Of a DNA stretch of 64,000 nucleotides, positions 51,213-61,090 are shown one piece after another (position 1 is the first letter of the stretch; every line of letters begins with the position of its first letter). The notes below the pieces were generated by a model. That model was not told the DNA's origin and made no database searches. It was given only the letters and a program-made list of their open reading frames with translations. A program made the translations under genes and the position numbers. This DNA comes from Putridiphycobacter sp965230195 (lineage in GTDB: Bacteria > Bacteroidota > Bacteroidia > Flavobacteriales_D > Crocinitomicaceae), in the NCBI GenBank assembly GCA_965230195.1, contig OZ245997.1:3906001-3970000 (forward strand), in the 5' to 3' direction.

Positions 51213-52175
51213 ATGAAAACTAAAAACAGCCTTGGACTACTATTAATTTTACTAGTCTTTTCATGTCAAAAACAAAGTTATAACGAACCAGGTGCACTAG
51301 TGCCTTTAACAGTTGATGAAGACCAAAGCATCCCATCAATTTCAATTAATGGAACAAAATTACATGCTGAGACTTTCGGTCACCCGGACAGTACTATTCT
51401 TATGATGTTACACGGCGGACCTGGTGGAGATTATAAGAGTTTACTAAAAAATAAAGCATTTGCTGACAGTGGCTATTTTGTCGTATTCTACGATCAAAGA
51501 GGATCAGGATTGTCACAACGTCATGCCTCTGAAGCTTTTACCACCCAAATGTTTATAGATGATCTGCATGCTGTGATAAATCATTACCGTACCAACCCAA
51601 ATCAAAAAGTGGTTTTGGTCGGACAATCCTGGGGAGCAATGTTAGCCACAGGTTATGTCAACCAATATCCAAACAATATTGCCGGCTTAATTTTAACAGA
51701 GCCGGGTGGGTTCACCTGGGAAGATACCCAGGCTTATGTTAACCGTGCACAACAATTACAATTATTTGCCGAAGGCACTAACGACTTTGTTTACCTCGAT
51801 CAGTTTTTTACAGCAGAAGACCACAGCGTTCTGGACTATAAATCAGGTCTTGGTACTGCATCTGACACCCATGTAGGAAATGCTGGAATCACTCCATTTT
51901 GGAGACGGGGAGCAGTTTGTAGCAGCGCTTCGTTCGAACATGTAAAAACCAATGCCTTTGACTTTACCACCAACCTTAAAGCCTATCAAACCAAAGTTCT
52001 ATTCGGGTACAGTGAATTAAACTCAGCCTATGGTAAGGACCATGCCGAATTAGTTTCTTCCGCTTACCCTAAAGTGAGACTAATCGAGTTTAAAAATACA
52101 GGACACTCAATCCCTTATTATGGTTGGGAAGACTATTTCACAGCCGCCATTACTTACTTAAATGAAACTTTATAA
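51213..52175 (+). CDS. Lipoprotein alpha/beta hydrolase, proline-iminopeptidase-like
   Basis: Residues 1-17 are a lipoprotein signal with C18 (LVFSC). The 320-residue protein has the oxyanion motif HGGPGG at 67-72 and the nucleophile S139 in GQSWGA, both typical of prolyl aminopeptidase-like enzymes; NTGHSIPYYGW near the end carries the histidine. It would act on peptides or esters in the periplasm. The ATG follows a hairpin without a spacer. Confidence 0.86.
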   Translation: MKTKNSLGLLLILLVFSCQKQSYNEPGALVPLTVDEDQSIPSISINGTKLHAETFGHPDSTILMMLHGGPGGDYKSLLKNKAFADSGYFVVFYDQRGSGLSQRHASEAFTTQMFIDDLHAVINHYRTNPNQKVVLVGQSWGAMLATGYVNQYPNNIAGLILTEPGGFTWEDTQAYVNRAQQLQLFAEGTNDFVYLDQFFTAEDHSVLDYKSGLGTASDTHVGNAGITPFWRRGAVCSSASFEHVKTNAFDFTTNLKAYQTKVLFGYSELNSAYGKDHAELVSSAYPKVRLIEFKNTGHSIPYYGWEDYFTAAITYLNETL

Positions 52176-52176
52176 A

Positions 52177-52842
52177 ATGAAAAATACAATTATAACAATA
52201 CTATTGGCCTTTATTTGTACTGGTCCGCTAAAAGCACAAAATGTCAACTGGCAATGGATGGATGACCAACAGCCGCACTATGCCCATCTGAATTTGGGCT
52301 ACGACTTTGGTGTCACTGCACAGGCAGGTTATAATTACCTTCTGAAATTTAAAGTACCTATCCTTCTGACTGCTGATTACAGCTTTCCTATGGGAGACCA
52401 ATTATTTGATGATTATAAATTCAGGTTGGGAGGACAGGTCAAAATAGCAGAATACCAAAACTTTGTCGCTTCATTAAAAGTATTTGGACATTTTAAACGA
52501 CATGAAACCGCTATGGTTCGTTTATTTAATTTAGGTACAGAAGCCTCAGCTCTGATTGGATACTATCAACCCAAATGGCATGTTGCCGGAGAATTTGGAT
52601 TAGATAAGCCCTTTACTTCACACATCAAACATTCCGATATTGTTCGGGAAAATTTTCCTAATGTACAGGATGGATGGTTTTCAGGTTCAGGAGGACATTT
52701 CTTTTATGGATTGCAGGCCGGTAAATCCTTGTCCAATACGCTCGACCTTTCCATGAGAATTGGAGGAACGAAAGCCATATCAGGCCATAAAGATGCCATT
52801 ATTGCCAGATATGTACAAATTGGATTGATGAAGCGATTTTAA
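52177..52842 (+). CDS. Putative outer-membrane beta-barrel protein
   Basis: The ATG at 52177, directly after the hydrolase stop, gives 221 residues with a signal peptide (FICTGPLKAQ). Strand-like stretches are AHLNLGYDFGVTAQAGYNY, YKFRLGGQVKIAEY, WHVAGEFGLDKPF and a final IARYVQIGLMKRF, the aromatic-ended last strand of outer-membrane barrels. It is probably cotranscribed with the lipoprotein hydrolase. Confidence 0.65.
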   Translation: MKNTIITILLAFICTGPLKAQNVNWQWMDDQQPHYAHLNLGYDFGVTAQAGYNYLLKFKVPILLTADYSFPMGDQLFDDYKFRLGGQVKIAEYQNFVASLKVFGHFKRHETAMVRLFNLGTEASALIGYYQPKWHVAGEFGLDKPFTSHIKHSDIVRENFPNVQDGWFSGSGGHFFYGLQAGKSLSNTLDLSMRIGGTKAISGHKDAIIARYVQIGLMKRF

Positions 52843-52938
52843 ATGAATTAAGAATTCATTTATTCCGGTAAATGTTTCTATAACAAAAGGTTTTGCAATA
52901 CTTCCTGCTTTAAACCACTCTAAAATAAGTAAAATCAA

Positions 52939-52946
52939 TACATTTG
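52939..52946 (+). promoter_or_regulatory. -7 element of the MBL-fold gene
   Basis: TACATTTG is a perfect -7 element 24 bp before the ATG at 52970. The sequence AAGGAG at 52961-52966 is one of the few Shine-Dalgarno-like sites in the window, but its spacing to the ATG is just 3 bases. Confidence 0.5.
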
Positions 52947-52969
52947 GCTTAAAATACAAAAAGGAGAAA

Positions 52970-53920
52970 ATGTTTGAAGTAGAAGTAAAAAGTGAAAGAG
53001 ACGAAGATATCTGTATTTTAATAAAAGTCAAAAATCACTCATATAATTATATATGTGATTGTGGGGAAGCTAAAAACCTTACTGTAAAAGAATGTCAGAA
53101 TACAAAGGCTATTTTTATCAGCCACACTCATATTGATCATTTTGTTAATTTCGACACCATTTTACGGCATCAAATTGGAACCGAAAGAAAAGTAGTGATT
53201 TGTGGTCCAAAAGGGATAATTAATCAAGTTCAAAACAGAATTAAAAGTTATTGTTGGAACCTGATTGAACCCGGGTCTATCTCATATGAAATTAGGGAAA
53301 TAAAAAACGATAACAGCATTAAAACTGTTGTATTAAATCCCCCTTTGTGGGAAATAGAGGAAGAAACTCAAATTAATAACCCTATTATTTTTAAAAGTGA
53401 AGACTTTCATGTAGAGTTTGAAATCCTGGATCACAAAACGGATTCAATAGCCTACCTGTTTAAGGCAGAAGACAAAACAAAAATTGAACTTGATAATGGT
53501 TTTAAAGGTGGAAAATGGGTTGCTGACCTGAAAAGATCATATGAGATGAATAATCATAACGAAACAATTAATGTTAACGGTACCGACTATTTATCCAAGG
53601 ATCTGTTTTATATGATTAAAAAAGAAGAAGGCAAAAAACTGGGAATAATTATGGATCATGCTGCAAGTAAAGAAAACCATGAAAAGATAAGAAATAAGTT
53701 TTTTGAATGTGATGAGGCTTATATCGAGTGCTTTTACAAAGATGAAGACAAGGCATTTGCGGAAAAAAATTATCATAGCTATGCATCTATGTCAGGACAA
53801 ATAATGAAGGAAACGAAAGTCAAAAATGCAGTTCCGGTACATTTTTCACGTAAATACGAACATGAAGAAATTGAAGTATTAATTACACAATTTGAGTTGA
53901 CTAAGAACACTGTTAGTTAA
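52970..53920 (+). CDS. Metallo-beta-lactamase-fold hydrolase
   Basis: The 316-residue protein has the zinc motif HTHIDH at residues 52-57 in FISHTHIDHFVNF, with later ligand candidates in IIMDHAASKENH and PVHFSRKY. The architecture resembles ribonuclease Z or related phosphodiesterases, with an inserted charged segment. Substrate unknown. The STAS-like gene follows after 18 bp. Confidence 0.83.
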   Translation: MFEVEVKSERDEDICILIKVKNHSYNYICDCGEAKNLTVKECQNTKAIFISHTHIDHFVNFDTILRHQIGTERKVVICGPKGIINQVQNRIKSYCWNLIEPGSISYEIREIKNDNSIKTVVLNPPLWEIEEETQINNPIIFKSEDFHVEFEILDHKTDSIAYLFKAEDKTKIELDNGFKGGKWVADLKRSYEMNNHNETINVNGTDYLSKDLFYMIKKEEGKKLGIIMDHAASKENHEKIRNKFFECDEAYIECFYKDEDKAFAEKNYHSYASMSGQIMKETKVKNAVPVHFSRKYEHEEIEVLITQFELTKNTVS

Positions 53921-53938
53921 AGTACAGGCAGACAAAGA

Positions 53939-54265
53939 ATGTCAAAGAAAATGGTAAAAATAATTTTGAAAAACCCTATTACCCATAATGAGGTCAATAA
54001 AATGACTCAACAAATATCAAAAATAGTGCACACGCACCTTCTCTTAATTGATTTTGGTAATCACAATTTTGAGTCAATCGAAGTTTTGAAATATTGTAAA
54101 AAGAAACTCAGCGATATTGATTCAATATTGTTAAAATTTGAAAAAATTGCTTTCTTAACAATTCCTCCCTACAAAAGTGAAAGTAAGGATTCTGAAAAGT
54201 TAAAATTTTTCCATTCTGAAGAAAGAGCAAAGGAATGGCTGATTAAAAAACAGGATTCTAATTGA
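53939..54265 (+). CDS. Small STAS/SpoIIAA-like protein
   Basis: The 108-residue protein has alternating helices and strands (HTHLLLIDFGNHNFES, IAFLTIPPY) and ends HSEERAKEWLIKKQ, a pattern seen in STAS-like SpoIIAA proteins. No catalytic residues are obvious. It is probably cotranscribed with the MBL-fold gene. Confidence 0.55.
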   Translation: MSKKMVKIILKNPITHNEVNKMTQQISKIVHTHLLLIDFGNHNFESIEVLKYCKKKLSDIDSILLKFEKIAFLTIPPYKSESKDSEKLKFFHSEERAKEWLIKKQDSN

Positions 54266-54409
54266 ACTAAAAAATTGTAGAAATATCATTACAATAAGTT
54301 AACACCTCAAACTGGCGAAATAGATATATTTAACCAGACACAAATTGATTTGAGGTTGGTTTTGTAGTGCTATCCCAAATTTCAATGGCGTTATACCTAA
54401 GACGAACAA

Positions 54410-55189
54410 ATGAAAAAAATCAACAGAAAAGAATTTATTCAGGTTGCAGGCCTGGCAACCGCCGGCGTTCTTTTATCATCCTCTGCACCATTTTCACTTC
54501 AAAATAGTCATCCAAAAATAAAAGCAATTGCTTTTGATGGCTTTCCAATATTTGATCCAAGACCAATCTTTAAAACAGCGCACGAGTTATTTCCTGAAAA
54601 AGGAAAACAATTTGTAGAAGTATGGAAAGCCAAACAGTTTGGATACCAATGGTTAAGAGTTTCAGCAAACCAATACAAGGATTTTTGGGCAGTCACTAAA
54701 GATGCATTGGATTTTGCCTTGGCACAATGTAATTTGAGTCTCTCAGATAATGACAGGGAGCTCTTGTTAGGTGAGTACAAGTCAATAAACGTTTGGCCTG
54801 ATGTTAAAGAATCACTTCAGGAACTAAAAAACGAAAATTTAAAGCTGGGCTTTTTATCAAATATGACCAGTAAAATGTTGAATCAGGGGATTGAAAATTC
54901 TGATACCGGTAATTTTTTTGATTTTGTGATCAGTACGGATAAAAACAAGACATTCAAGCCTAGTCCGGATGCTTATCAAATGGGTATTGATACTTTAAAG
55001 GTAAAAAAGGAAGAGATTTTATTTGTAGCTTTTGCTGGTTGGGATATGGCAGGAGCGAAATGGTTTGGCTACCCAACATTTTGGGTGAACCGTTTAAACT
55101 CACCAATAGATAAACTAGATGCTGAGCCTGATGGTACAGGAACTAACCTGAAGAGTTTGGTAGACTTTGTTAAAACCTATAATCAATAA
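54410..55189 (+). CDS. Tat-exported HAD hydrolase (haloacid dehalogenase type II)
   Basis: The N-terminus NRKEFIQVAGLATAGVLLSSSA looks like a Tat or Sec export signal. The HAD nucleophile is D43 in AFDGFPIFDPRPIF, where the usual GTL is replaced by a shorter FPI; this occurs in a subgroup with a similar export signal. LGFLSNMTSKML is motif II and KTFKPSPDAYQMG motif III, with AGWDMAGAKWFG as motif IV. The substrate is unknown. The next SDR gene starts 7 bp later. Confidence 0.82.
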   Translation: MKKINRKEFIQVAGLATAGVLLSSSAPFSLQNSHPKIKAIAFDGFPIFDPRPIFKTAHELFPEKGKQFVEVWKAKQFGYQWLRVSANQYKDFWAVTKDALDFALAQCNLSLSDNDRELLLGEYKSINVWPDVKESLQELKNENLKLGFLSNMTSKMLNQGIENSDTGNFFDFVISTDKNKTFKPSPDAYQMGIDTLKVKKEEILFVAFAGWDMAGAKWFGYPTFWVNRLNSPIDKLDAEPDGTGTNLKSLVDFVKTYNQ

Positions 55190-55196
55190 TAATCAA

Positions 55197-55799
55197 ATGA
55201 AAATTTTAATAATCGGAGGAAACGGAACAATAGGAAAAAAGGTTTCCTCATATTTCAAATCAAAACACGAAGTCTTAATTGGAGGTCGATCGGGTGGTGA
55301 TATACAGATTGACATTGCGAATAGTGATTCCATTGAAAATGCTTTCAAGGAAATTGGCAGATTGGATGCCATTATCTGTATTGCAGGGGAAGCAAAATGG
55401 GATAAATTTGAAAACCTGACTGAAGAAGATTATTATATTGGATTCAGGAGTAAACTAATGGGTCAGGTTAACTTAGTAAGAATTGGTAGAAAATACCTGA
55501 ATAACAAAGGTTCTATTACCCTCTCCACCGGAATTTTAGCGGATGATCCGGTTGGAAAAACCGCCAGCGCTGCTATGGTGAATGGTGCAATCCATAGCTT
55601 TGTTAAGGCCGTAAACCTGGAAATGGAAAATGAAATCAGGGTAAATGTTGTGTCCTTAGGTATGGTGGAAGATGCCTACGAAAAATACAAGGATTACTTT
55701 CCCGGACACAATCCCGTTTCTATGGAAAAGGCAATTAATGCATACGTTAGAAGTGTTGAAGGAAAGGGAAGAGGTGAAATTATACGGAATTATGGATAA
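55197..55799 (+). CDS. Atypical short-chain dehydrogenase
   Basis: The ATG at 55197 gives 200 residues starting MKILIIGGNGTIGKKVSSYF, with the nucleotide motif GGNGTIG. The active-site region reads TGILADDPVGKTASAAMVNGA and lacks the YxxxK pair, as in the Lin1944-like SDR group. The function is unknown. It follows the HAD gene closely and probably shares its transcript. Confidence 0.8.
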   Translation: MKILIIGGNGTIGKKVSSYFKSKHEVLIGGRSGGDIQIDIANSDSIENAFKEIGRLDAIICIAGEAKWDKFENLTEEDYYIGFRSKLMGQVNLVRIGRKYLNNKGSITLSTGILADDPVGKTASAAMVNGAIHSFVKAVNLEMENEIRVNVVSLGMVEDAYEKYKDYFPGHNPVSMEKAINAYVRSVEGKGRGEIIRNYG

Positions 55800-55985
55800 A
55801 ATGGTTGACTGGTTAATTGTTACTTGTTCATAGTTTATGATTTTTGATTTCGGATTTTCAATTCTTGATTTCTAATTACTAATGGCTACTGACTAATGGC
55901 TAAAAACTAAAACTAATTACTTAATACTTCCTATTTTAGTCTATTATCTGTTTTCAGTTAACAGGTACTACTGAGTTTAATTAAG
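55800..55985 (-). repeat. Modular intergenic repeat, locus F
   Basis: Read on the minus strand the order is CAGATAATAGACTAAA, AAGTATTAAGTAATTAG, CCATTAG twice, AATTAGAAATCAAGAATTG, ATAAACTATGAAC, and AACAATTAACCAGTCAACC. The segment 55898-55957 matches locus G (56540-56599) at 55 of 60 positions. It fills the 239-bp gap before the DUF1801-like gene. Confidence 0.7.
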
Positions 55986-56038
55986 AATTGAATACAGCCC
56001 TCCAATAACTGGAGATCCCTGATTAAAAGTAAAATATT

Positions 56039-56413
56039 ATGAATGAAGTTGAAATTCTGATACATGAAGCAGAAGGTTCCCAAAGGGAAATCATGTTATT
56101 CTTTCATGAAATGTTCACTAATGAATATATGCTTACCTCTAAAATAACATTTAAAAATCCTTGTTATTACAAAAACAGCTGGATTTGCTACTTGAAACCA
56201 CTCAAGAATGGGAAAACTGAATTAGCATTTATGCGCGGTAATGAACTGTCAAATCACCAGGGTCTTTTGAAGAGCAATGGACGAAAACAATTGATGAGTA
56301 TTGAAATTGTCAATATGGAAACTATACAGACAGATGTTGTCAGAGAAATTATACTTGAGGCCATTATGCTTGATGAAACAAAGCCCTACGAGTCGAAAAG
56401 GAAGGGAAAGTAA
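56039..56413 (+). CDS. DUF1801-like protein
   Basis: The 124-residue protein shows LTSKITFKNPCYYKNSWICYLKPL split over residues 38-61, matching the core of DUF1801 proteins in a variant form, and ends with helical IILEAIMLDETKPYESKRKGK-type residues split at the tail. It lies alone between two repeat arrays. Confidence 0.6.
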   Translation: MNEVEILIHEAEGSQREIMLFFHEMFTNEYMLTSKITFKNPCYYKNSWICYLKPLKNGKTELAFMRGNELSNHQGLLKSNGRKQLMSIEIVNMETIQTDVVREIILEAIMLDETKPYESKRKGK

Positions 56414-56414
56414 T

Positions 56415-56783
<369 letters not shown>

Positions 56784-59264
56784 CTACCTTCTCTTAACTC
56801 CCTTAATTGCCGGATGAGTGGTTGGGTCTTCCGGCCAGGCATGTTTTTTATAACGAATACGCAATTCCTTACGCACTTCGAAATAAGTTGATGACCAAAA
56901 ACTGCGCAAATCAGACGTAATTTGAACAGGTTTAAAGCCCGGAGATAATAAATGCATCAGTACCGTTATTTTTCCATTGTTAATGGTAGGTGTATCTTCT
57001 AAACCAAATACTTCCTGCAATCGAACAGCCAATATCGGAGCAGATCCGTTTTTCTGATAATTCAGACGAATAGATGAACCACTTGGTACTGATAAATGTG
57101 TAGGCGCCAATTTATCTAACAATTGCTGTTGCTCATGATCTAAACTGTATTCCAATACCTCAGCCAAATCAATTTTCTTTAAGTCCTCCGGTGTTTTAAC
57201 ATTCAACAAATAAGGTAAAAGCCAATCGGCATTAGTTTCCAAGAGGTGTGTTGTGCTGACGTCCGGCCATTCTTCTTCAGGATTTGCTTTTCTCAACGTT
57301 AAAATCCGGTTTTGCCATTGTTGAACGGTTTCGTCGAAATTAAGCAAGTGTCCCCCCTCCTTTGCGATCGCACGACTAATAGCTTCTGTCAATGCCTCTT
57401 CATCCGGATCTGGTAAGGGGACTGATTGTAAAACAATACTCCCTATTCTGGTTTCCCGCGTCGCAATTAAGCCACCACGTTTGGTATTCCATGTATTGGT
57501 ATCTACTGTTTTTAAGAATGGTTGCAAATCAGTAGGGTTTAATGGAGAGGCTAAAAATATTCTTCCTGTTCGGGACTGGGCATTTAAATGTGCAATGGCT
57601 AACCACGCCTCATAGGCAAGGTCATCTTTATGATCGACCATAGCATATTTTCCATTAGCCAATTGGAATTGGGCATTATTACCGGGCCTTGCAAATGCAA
57701 TACGCTCAGGATAGGCATGCACCAATAACAGCCCCGTTTCAAAAGGATCTATTTCCCCATTTTCAACTTCGATTCCAAGCATTTGTCTGTATTGAGCGGC
57801 TATTTTTTCTATTTTGGCAAATAAACCTCCCGATTGCTTGTTTTTTCGGTATCGGCGAAGTGCCTCTAACCTTAAATTAATATCTATTCCGGCTTCTCTT
57901 GGAAGCGGGTCTCTTTCTTCTAATACTGCGGCAATGTCGGTGGCCAATTCCATCATTCCCTCATCCCTTGCTGTCAATAACATATGGGCAATTCGCGGAT
58001 GAGTGGGCAATTGATGCATTGCTTTGCCATGCTTTGTGATTTTACCACTTTCCAAAGCATTTAAACTCTCCAGGGTGTTTTTAGCTTGTTGAATGGTATG
58101 TGCAGGTGGTGGAGACAACCAGGTTAGCTGATCCGGGTCACTGATTCCCCAAGCTGCCATATCTAACACCAGCGGTGCTAAGTCCGCCTCCATGATCTCC
58201 GGCACCCTGTGTTCTGCTAATTGTGCCTGCTTGCCTTTAGACCATAACCTGTAACAAGTTCCAGGTCCCAGACGCCCTGCTCTACCCGCTCGCTGATCTG
58301 CAGAGTCTTTCGAAACTTGGTGAGTTACCAATCCCGACAATCCCGTTCTGGGGTCAAATTTTGATGATCTGCCAAATCCGGAATCTACCACTACCCCAAT
58401 CCCTTGAATGGTTAAACTGGTTTCCGCAATCGAAGAGGCAATAACGACCTTCCGTTTTCCGTTTCTGTCAGGTAGTATAGCAGCCTGTTGTTTAGAATGG
58501 GGTAATTTTCCGTATAATTCGTGAACAGTAATGTCTCTTGTCTGTCGTTTTACAATTTCAGCACATTTATTGATCTCTCTTTGTCCAGGCAAAAAAACCA
58601 AAATATCACCTTCTTTTTCCTTTAAAGCCCTCATTACAATTTGTGCTGTCGCCTCAGCCATCATTTCTTCTGAACCGTTATCAGTATAAATAATATCAAC
58701 AGGATATTGACGCCCTTCACTTACAACAAATGGAGCCTGTAACAATCCCACCAATTCAGGCATATTTAATGTTGCAGACATAATAAGTAACCTCAAATCC
58801 GGTCTTAATACTGCTTGAGTCTCTCTGGTTAGGGCCATAGCGACATCTGCATGAATACTACGCTCGTGATATTCATCAAAAATAACCAATCCAACCCCTT
58901 CCAAAGCATTATCATTTTGTAGAATTCTGGTTAAAATACCTTCAGTTAAAATTTCAATCCTTGTTTCATTACTAACTTTTGTTTCAAACCTGATTCTGTA
59001 GCCAACAGTTTTACCGACCGGTTCCCCTAACAAATCAGCTAATCGCCTTGCTATAGTTTTTGCTGCTAACCGACGGGGTTCTAACATCAGAATTTTCTGG
59101 CCATTTAACCAGTCCTCTTCATATAATGCCAGGGGAAGTAAAGTACTTTTACCTGCACCGGGAGGAGCATTTAAAATCAGGGTATTACTGGTATTCAGAT
59201 GTTGTTGGATGTCAGGTAAGACATTAGTTATGGGTAAATCGATTTCCTGATAATTGAAGGCCAT
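56784..59264 (-). CDS. hrpB: ATP-dependent RNA helicase HrpB
   Basis: The ATG at 59264 (826 residues) is preferred to one 87 bp upstream because it follows a perfect -7 element at 59282-59289 and avoids overlap with the neighbouring gene. Walker A NAPPGAGKSTLLP is near residue 34, the Walker B box is DEYH (DExH class), SATL is motif III and the C-terminal QRAGRAGRLGPGTCYR is motif VI. The HrpB C-terminal domain follows from about residue 460. It probably acts in RNA metabolism; the cellular role in this phylum is not established. Confidence 0.93.
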   Translation of the reverse strand: MAFNYQEIDLPITNVLPDIQQHLNTSNTLILNAPPGAGKSTLLPLALYEEDWLNGQKILMLEPRRLAAKTIARRLADLLGEPVGKTVGYRIRFETKVSNETRIEILTEGILTRILQNDNALEGVGLVIFDEYHERSIHADVAMALTRETQAVLRPDLRLLIMSATLNMPELVGLLQAPFVVSEGRQYPVDIIYTDNGSEEMMAEATAQIVMRALKEKEGDILVFLPGQREINKCAEIVKRQTRDITVHELYGKLPHSKQQAAILPDRNGKRKVVIASSIAETSLTIQGIGVVVDSGFGRSSKFDPRTGLSGLVTHQVSKDSADQRAGRAGRLGPGTCYRLWSKGKQAQLAEHRVPEIMEADLAPLVLDMAAWGISDPDQLTWLSPPPAHTIQQAKNTLESLNALESGKITKHGKAMHQLPTHPRIAHMLLTARDEGMMELATDIAAVLEERDPLPREAGIDINLRLEALRRYRKNKQSGGLFAKIEKIAAQYRQMLGIEVENGEIDPFETGLLLVHAYPERIAFARPGNNAQFQLANGKYAMVDHKDDLAYEAWLAIAHLNAQSRTGRIFLASPLNPTDLQPFLKTVDTNTWNTKRGGLIATRETRIGSIVLQSVPLPDPDEEALTEAISRAIAKEGGHLLNFDETVQQWQNRILTLRKANPEEEWPDVSTTHLLETNADWLLPYLLNVKTPEDLKKIDLAEVLEYSLDHEQQQLLDKLAPTHLSVPSGSSIRLNYQKNGSAPILAVRLQEVFGLEDTPTINNGKITVLMHLLSPGFKPVQITSDLRSFWSSTYFEVRKELRIRYKKHAWPEDPTTHPAIKGVKRR

Positions 59265-59281
59265 AGATTGATTGTGGAGTA

Positions 59282-59289
59282 CAAAAGTA
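59282..59289 (-). promoter_or_regulatory. -7 element of hrpB
   Basis: On the minus strand TACTTTTG is a perfect TAnnTTTG element 18-25 bp upstream of the chosen hrpB ATG at 59264. Confidence 0.55.
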
Positions 59290-59307
59290 ACATAATTGTT
59301 CTTCGCA

Positions 59308-59781
59308 TTACCAATGACCCGAATCAGAAGAGATAAACCTGCCACGGACATTTTTTCGTCTCAGCAAATACCGCCTTCTGAATCGTTTAACATCATGCAT
59401 TCCCTTAGGGCAGATTCTTTCCTTTTTCTCTCTGTTTTCCTTATCAATCTCTGCACTCGCTTTCTGAGTTTGAACTGTTTTAACTGTATCCGGCGTTTGG
59501 GCAGTAAGCGGTTTAACAGAAAACCCAATAAAGGATAATACTGCTAAGCCATTGAACAATAAGCGTCGATAAGGTTTCATCTTAACCGGAATTTCTAATT
59601 GTTCTTCATCAAAAATTCCACAAACGCCTGGCTTTAACTGTGACTTTAAATAGGCATCCGATTTTCCTCTGAAGTCAATGACCTCAGACTGACAGCTACC
59701 ACAATAGAAATTGCAGCCTTTCTTTGACATCCGATTGAGTTGAACCGGACAAGGACTTTCAACGCTTATGCCTTTCATCAT
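59308..59781 (-). CDS. Cys-rich Bacteroidetes protein with a membrane segment
   Basis: The 157-residue protein begins with SPCPVQLNRMSKKGCNFYCGSCQSEVIDFRGKS, split over residues 9-41, where spaced cysteines (C11, C23, C27, C30) form a zinc-ribbon-like box. This box and a later CGIF recur at the start of many Bacteroidetes envelope proteins. A membrane helix (FNGLAVLSFIGFSV) near 75-90 follows, then a basic Arg-rich tail. Function unknown. It lies just upstream of hrpB. Confidence 0.6.
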   Translation of the reverse strand: MMKGISVESPCPVQLNRMSKKGCNFYCGSCQSEVIDFRGKSDAYLKSQLKPGVCGIFDEEQLEIPVKMKPYRRLLFNGLAVLSFIGFSVKPLTAQTPDTVKTVQTQKASAEIDKENREKKERICPKGMHDVKRFRRRYLLRRKNVRGRFISSDSGHW

Positions 59782-59842
59782 TAGTAAAACAATCAGGTAT
59801 TGATTTTGTTACACACCAACCTCTATTTCTGTACATTTTAGC

Positions 59843-59850
59843 TATTTTTG
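59843..59850 (+). promoter_or_regulatory. -7 element of the YD-repeat gene
   Basis: TATTTTTG is a perfect TAnnTTTG element 23 bp before the ATG at 59873. Confidence 0.45.
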
Positions 59851-59872
59851 GTATAAATTAATCCGGTTAATA

Positions 59873-60964
59873 ATGGTAAAGTCAATTGTATTTTTCTCTT
59901 CTCTACTTCTGTTAATTTTTCCTGAAATCCGGGCTCAAACCTACAATTTTGATGTTAAGGTTGAGTCCAAACCTTATTGGGAAGTTTACGATTTTGATGA
60001 ATACGAAATGAAAGGGATCAAACAGAGACTTGATTTAACGACTGACTATACTAATGGTTCTCCTAAAACAGATACCAGTCGTTTACATGTATACAACCGG
60101 GAGGGACATCAAATCAAGTATATTTCTTACCGAAAAAACAAAAAATACTTTTTGACACTTACTGAATGGCATAATAACTTAAAAACTGTTCAGAAAAATT
60201 ACAATTACCCGGACGAATCATTAACCAGCATCCTGACCTATACCCATGACAATAAAGGTAATATGACAGAATTACTTGAAACAAACCTCATAAATGGCGA
60301 TACTTCTTATTATAAAAGTAAGTTGTTTACTTATGACGAACGGGGTAATTTAACTGAAAAGCTACTATTCGTAAGCCATAACAGATCAACTTTATATGAG
60401 CGATTTGAGCAAAAGGCGGAATTTGAATATGATAACAATGATAATTTAGTTAAACATATTCATCACAGCGGTAACGACCCTATTAATCCTGTATCCGATT
60501 ATTATTATACTAATAACTTACTGGATAGTGTTATCCGTACCTATCATACCGATACTTCTGATGCTATTTATGATTATAATTATTTTAAACACAACAAAAT
60601 GGGATTATTAACTGATAAAACAGAACCATTAAGACATTGGATTGGTAATGAACCTGATGGAGAAACTTACCATCACTATGATTATGATAATGATGGTAAA
60701 CTTAAGCATGCTCATGCTATTCGAAAAAAGGATACAATAACAACTGTTGATTATACATTTAAAGACAGCCTGATTGCGGAAATAACTGCTACAAGACACA
60801 GTGTACGACATTCAAGCAATCTTTACTTTTTTTATCCGAGATATGTGATTGAAGCCCGTGATAAATTTATCAGAAATGAAAAAGGGCACTTAATTAGAAA
60901 AGAACACTATATAGATGGTAAGTTATCAAAAGTGGTTAACAGGGTTTATACTTATTATGAATAA
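59873..60964 (+). CDS. Secreted YD-repeat-like protein
   Basis: Signal peptide of about 21 residues (FPEIRAQ). The 363-residue protein has repeated motifs of the form LTYTHDNKGNMTELLET, LFTYDERGNLTEKLLF, FEYDNNDNLVKHIHH and RNEKGHLIRKEHYIDG, which match RHS/YD-type strands with the Y/F-D-x-x-G-N-L core. There is no toxin-like C-terminal part, so it is more likely a periplasmic or surface protein of the MORN/YD type. Function unknown. Confidence 0.7.
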   Translation: MVKSIVFFSSLLLLIFPEIRAQTYNFDVKVESKPYWEVYDFDEYEMKGIKQRLDLTTDYTNGSPKTDTSRLHVYNREGHQIKYISYRKNKKYFLTLTEWHNNLKTVQKNYNYPDESLTSILTYTHDNKGNMTELLETNLINGDTSYYKSKLFTYDERGNLTEKLLFVSHNRSTLYERFEQKAEFEYDNNDNLVKHIHHSGNDPINPVSDYYYTNNLLDSVIRTYHTDTSDAIYDYNYFKHNKMGLLTDKTEPLRHWIGNEPDGETYHHYDYDNDGKLKHAHAIRKKDTITTVDYTFKDSLIAEITATRHSVRHSSNLYFFYPRYVIEARDKFIRNEKGHLIRKEHYIDGKLSKVVNRVYTYYE

Positions 60965-61090
60965 AGGAGTTGATAAATAAAGCTTCAACTGCAACGATAC
61001 ATTTTAATTACTTATATAAACCACAATAAATAATTTTTATATTCGTTAAGTTTCGACCCCTCCCTTTTATCAATTAAAAACCAAATTAAT

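Noticed and set aside
59265..59351. Longer N-terminus for HrpB starting at 59351
   Set aside because: It would overlap the end of the Cys-rich gene and lie upstream of the -7 element at 59282-59289.
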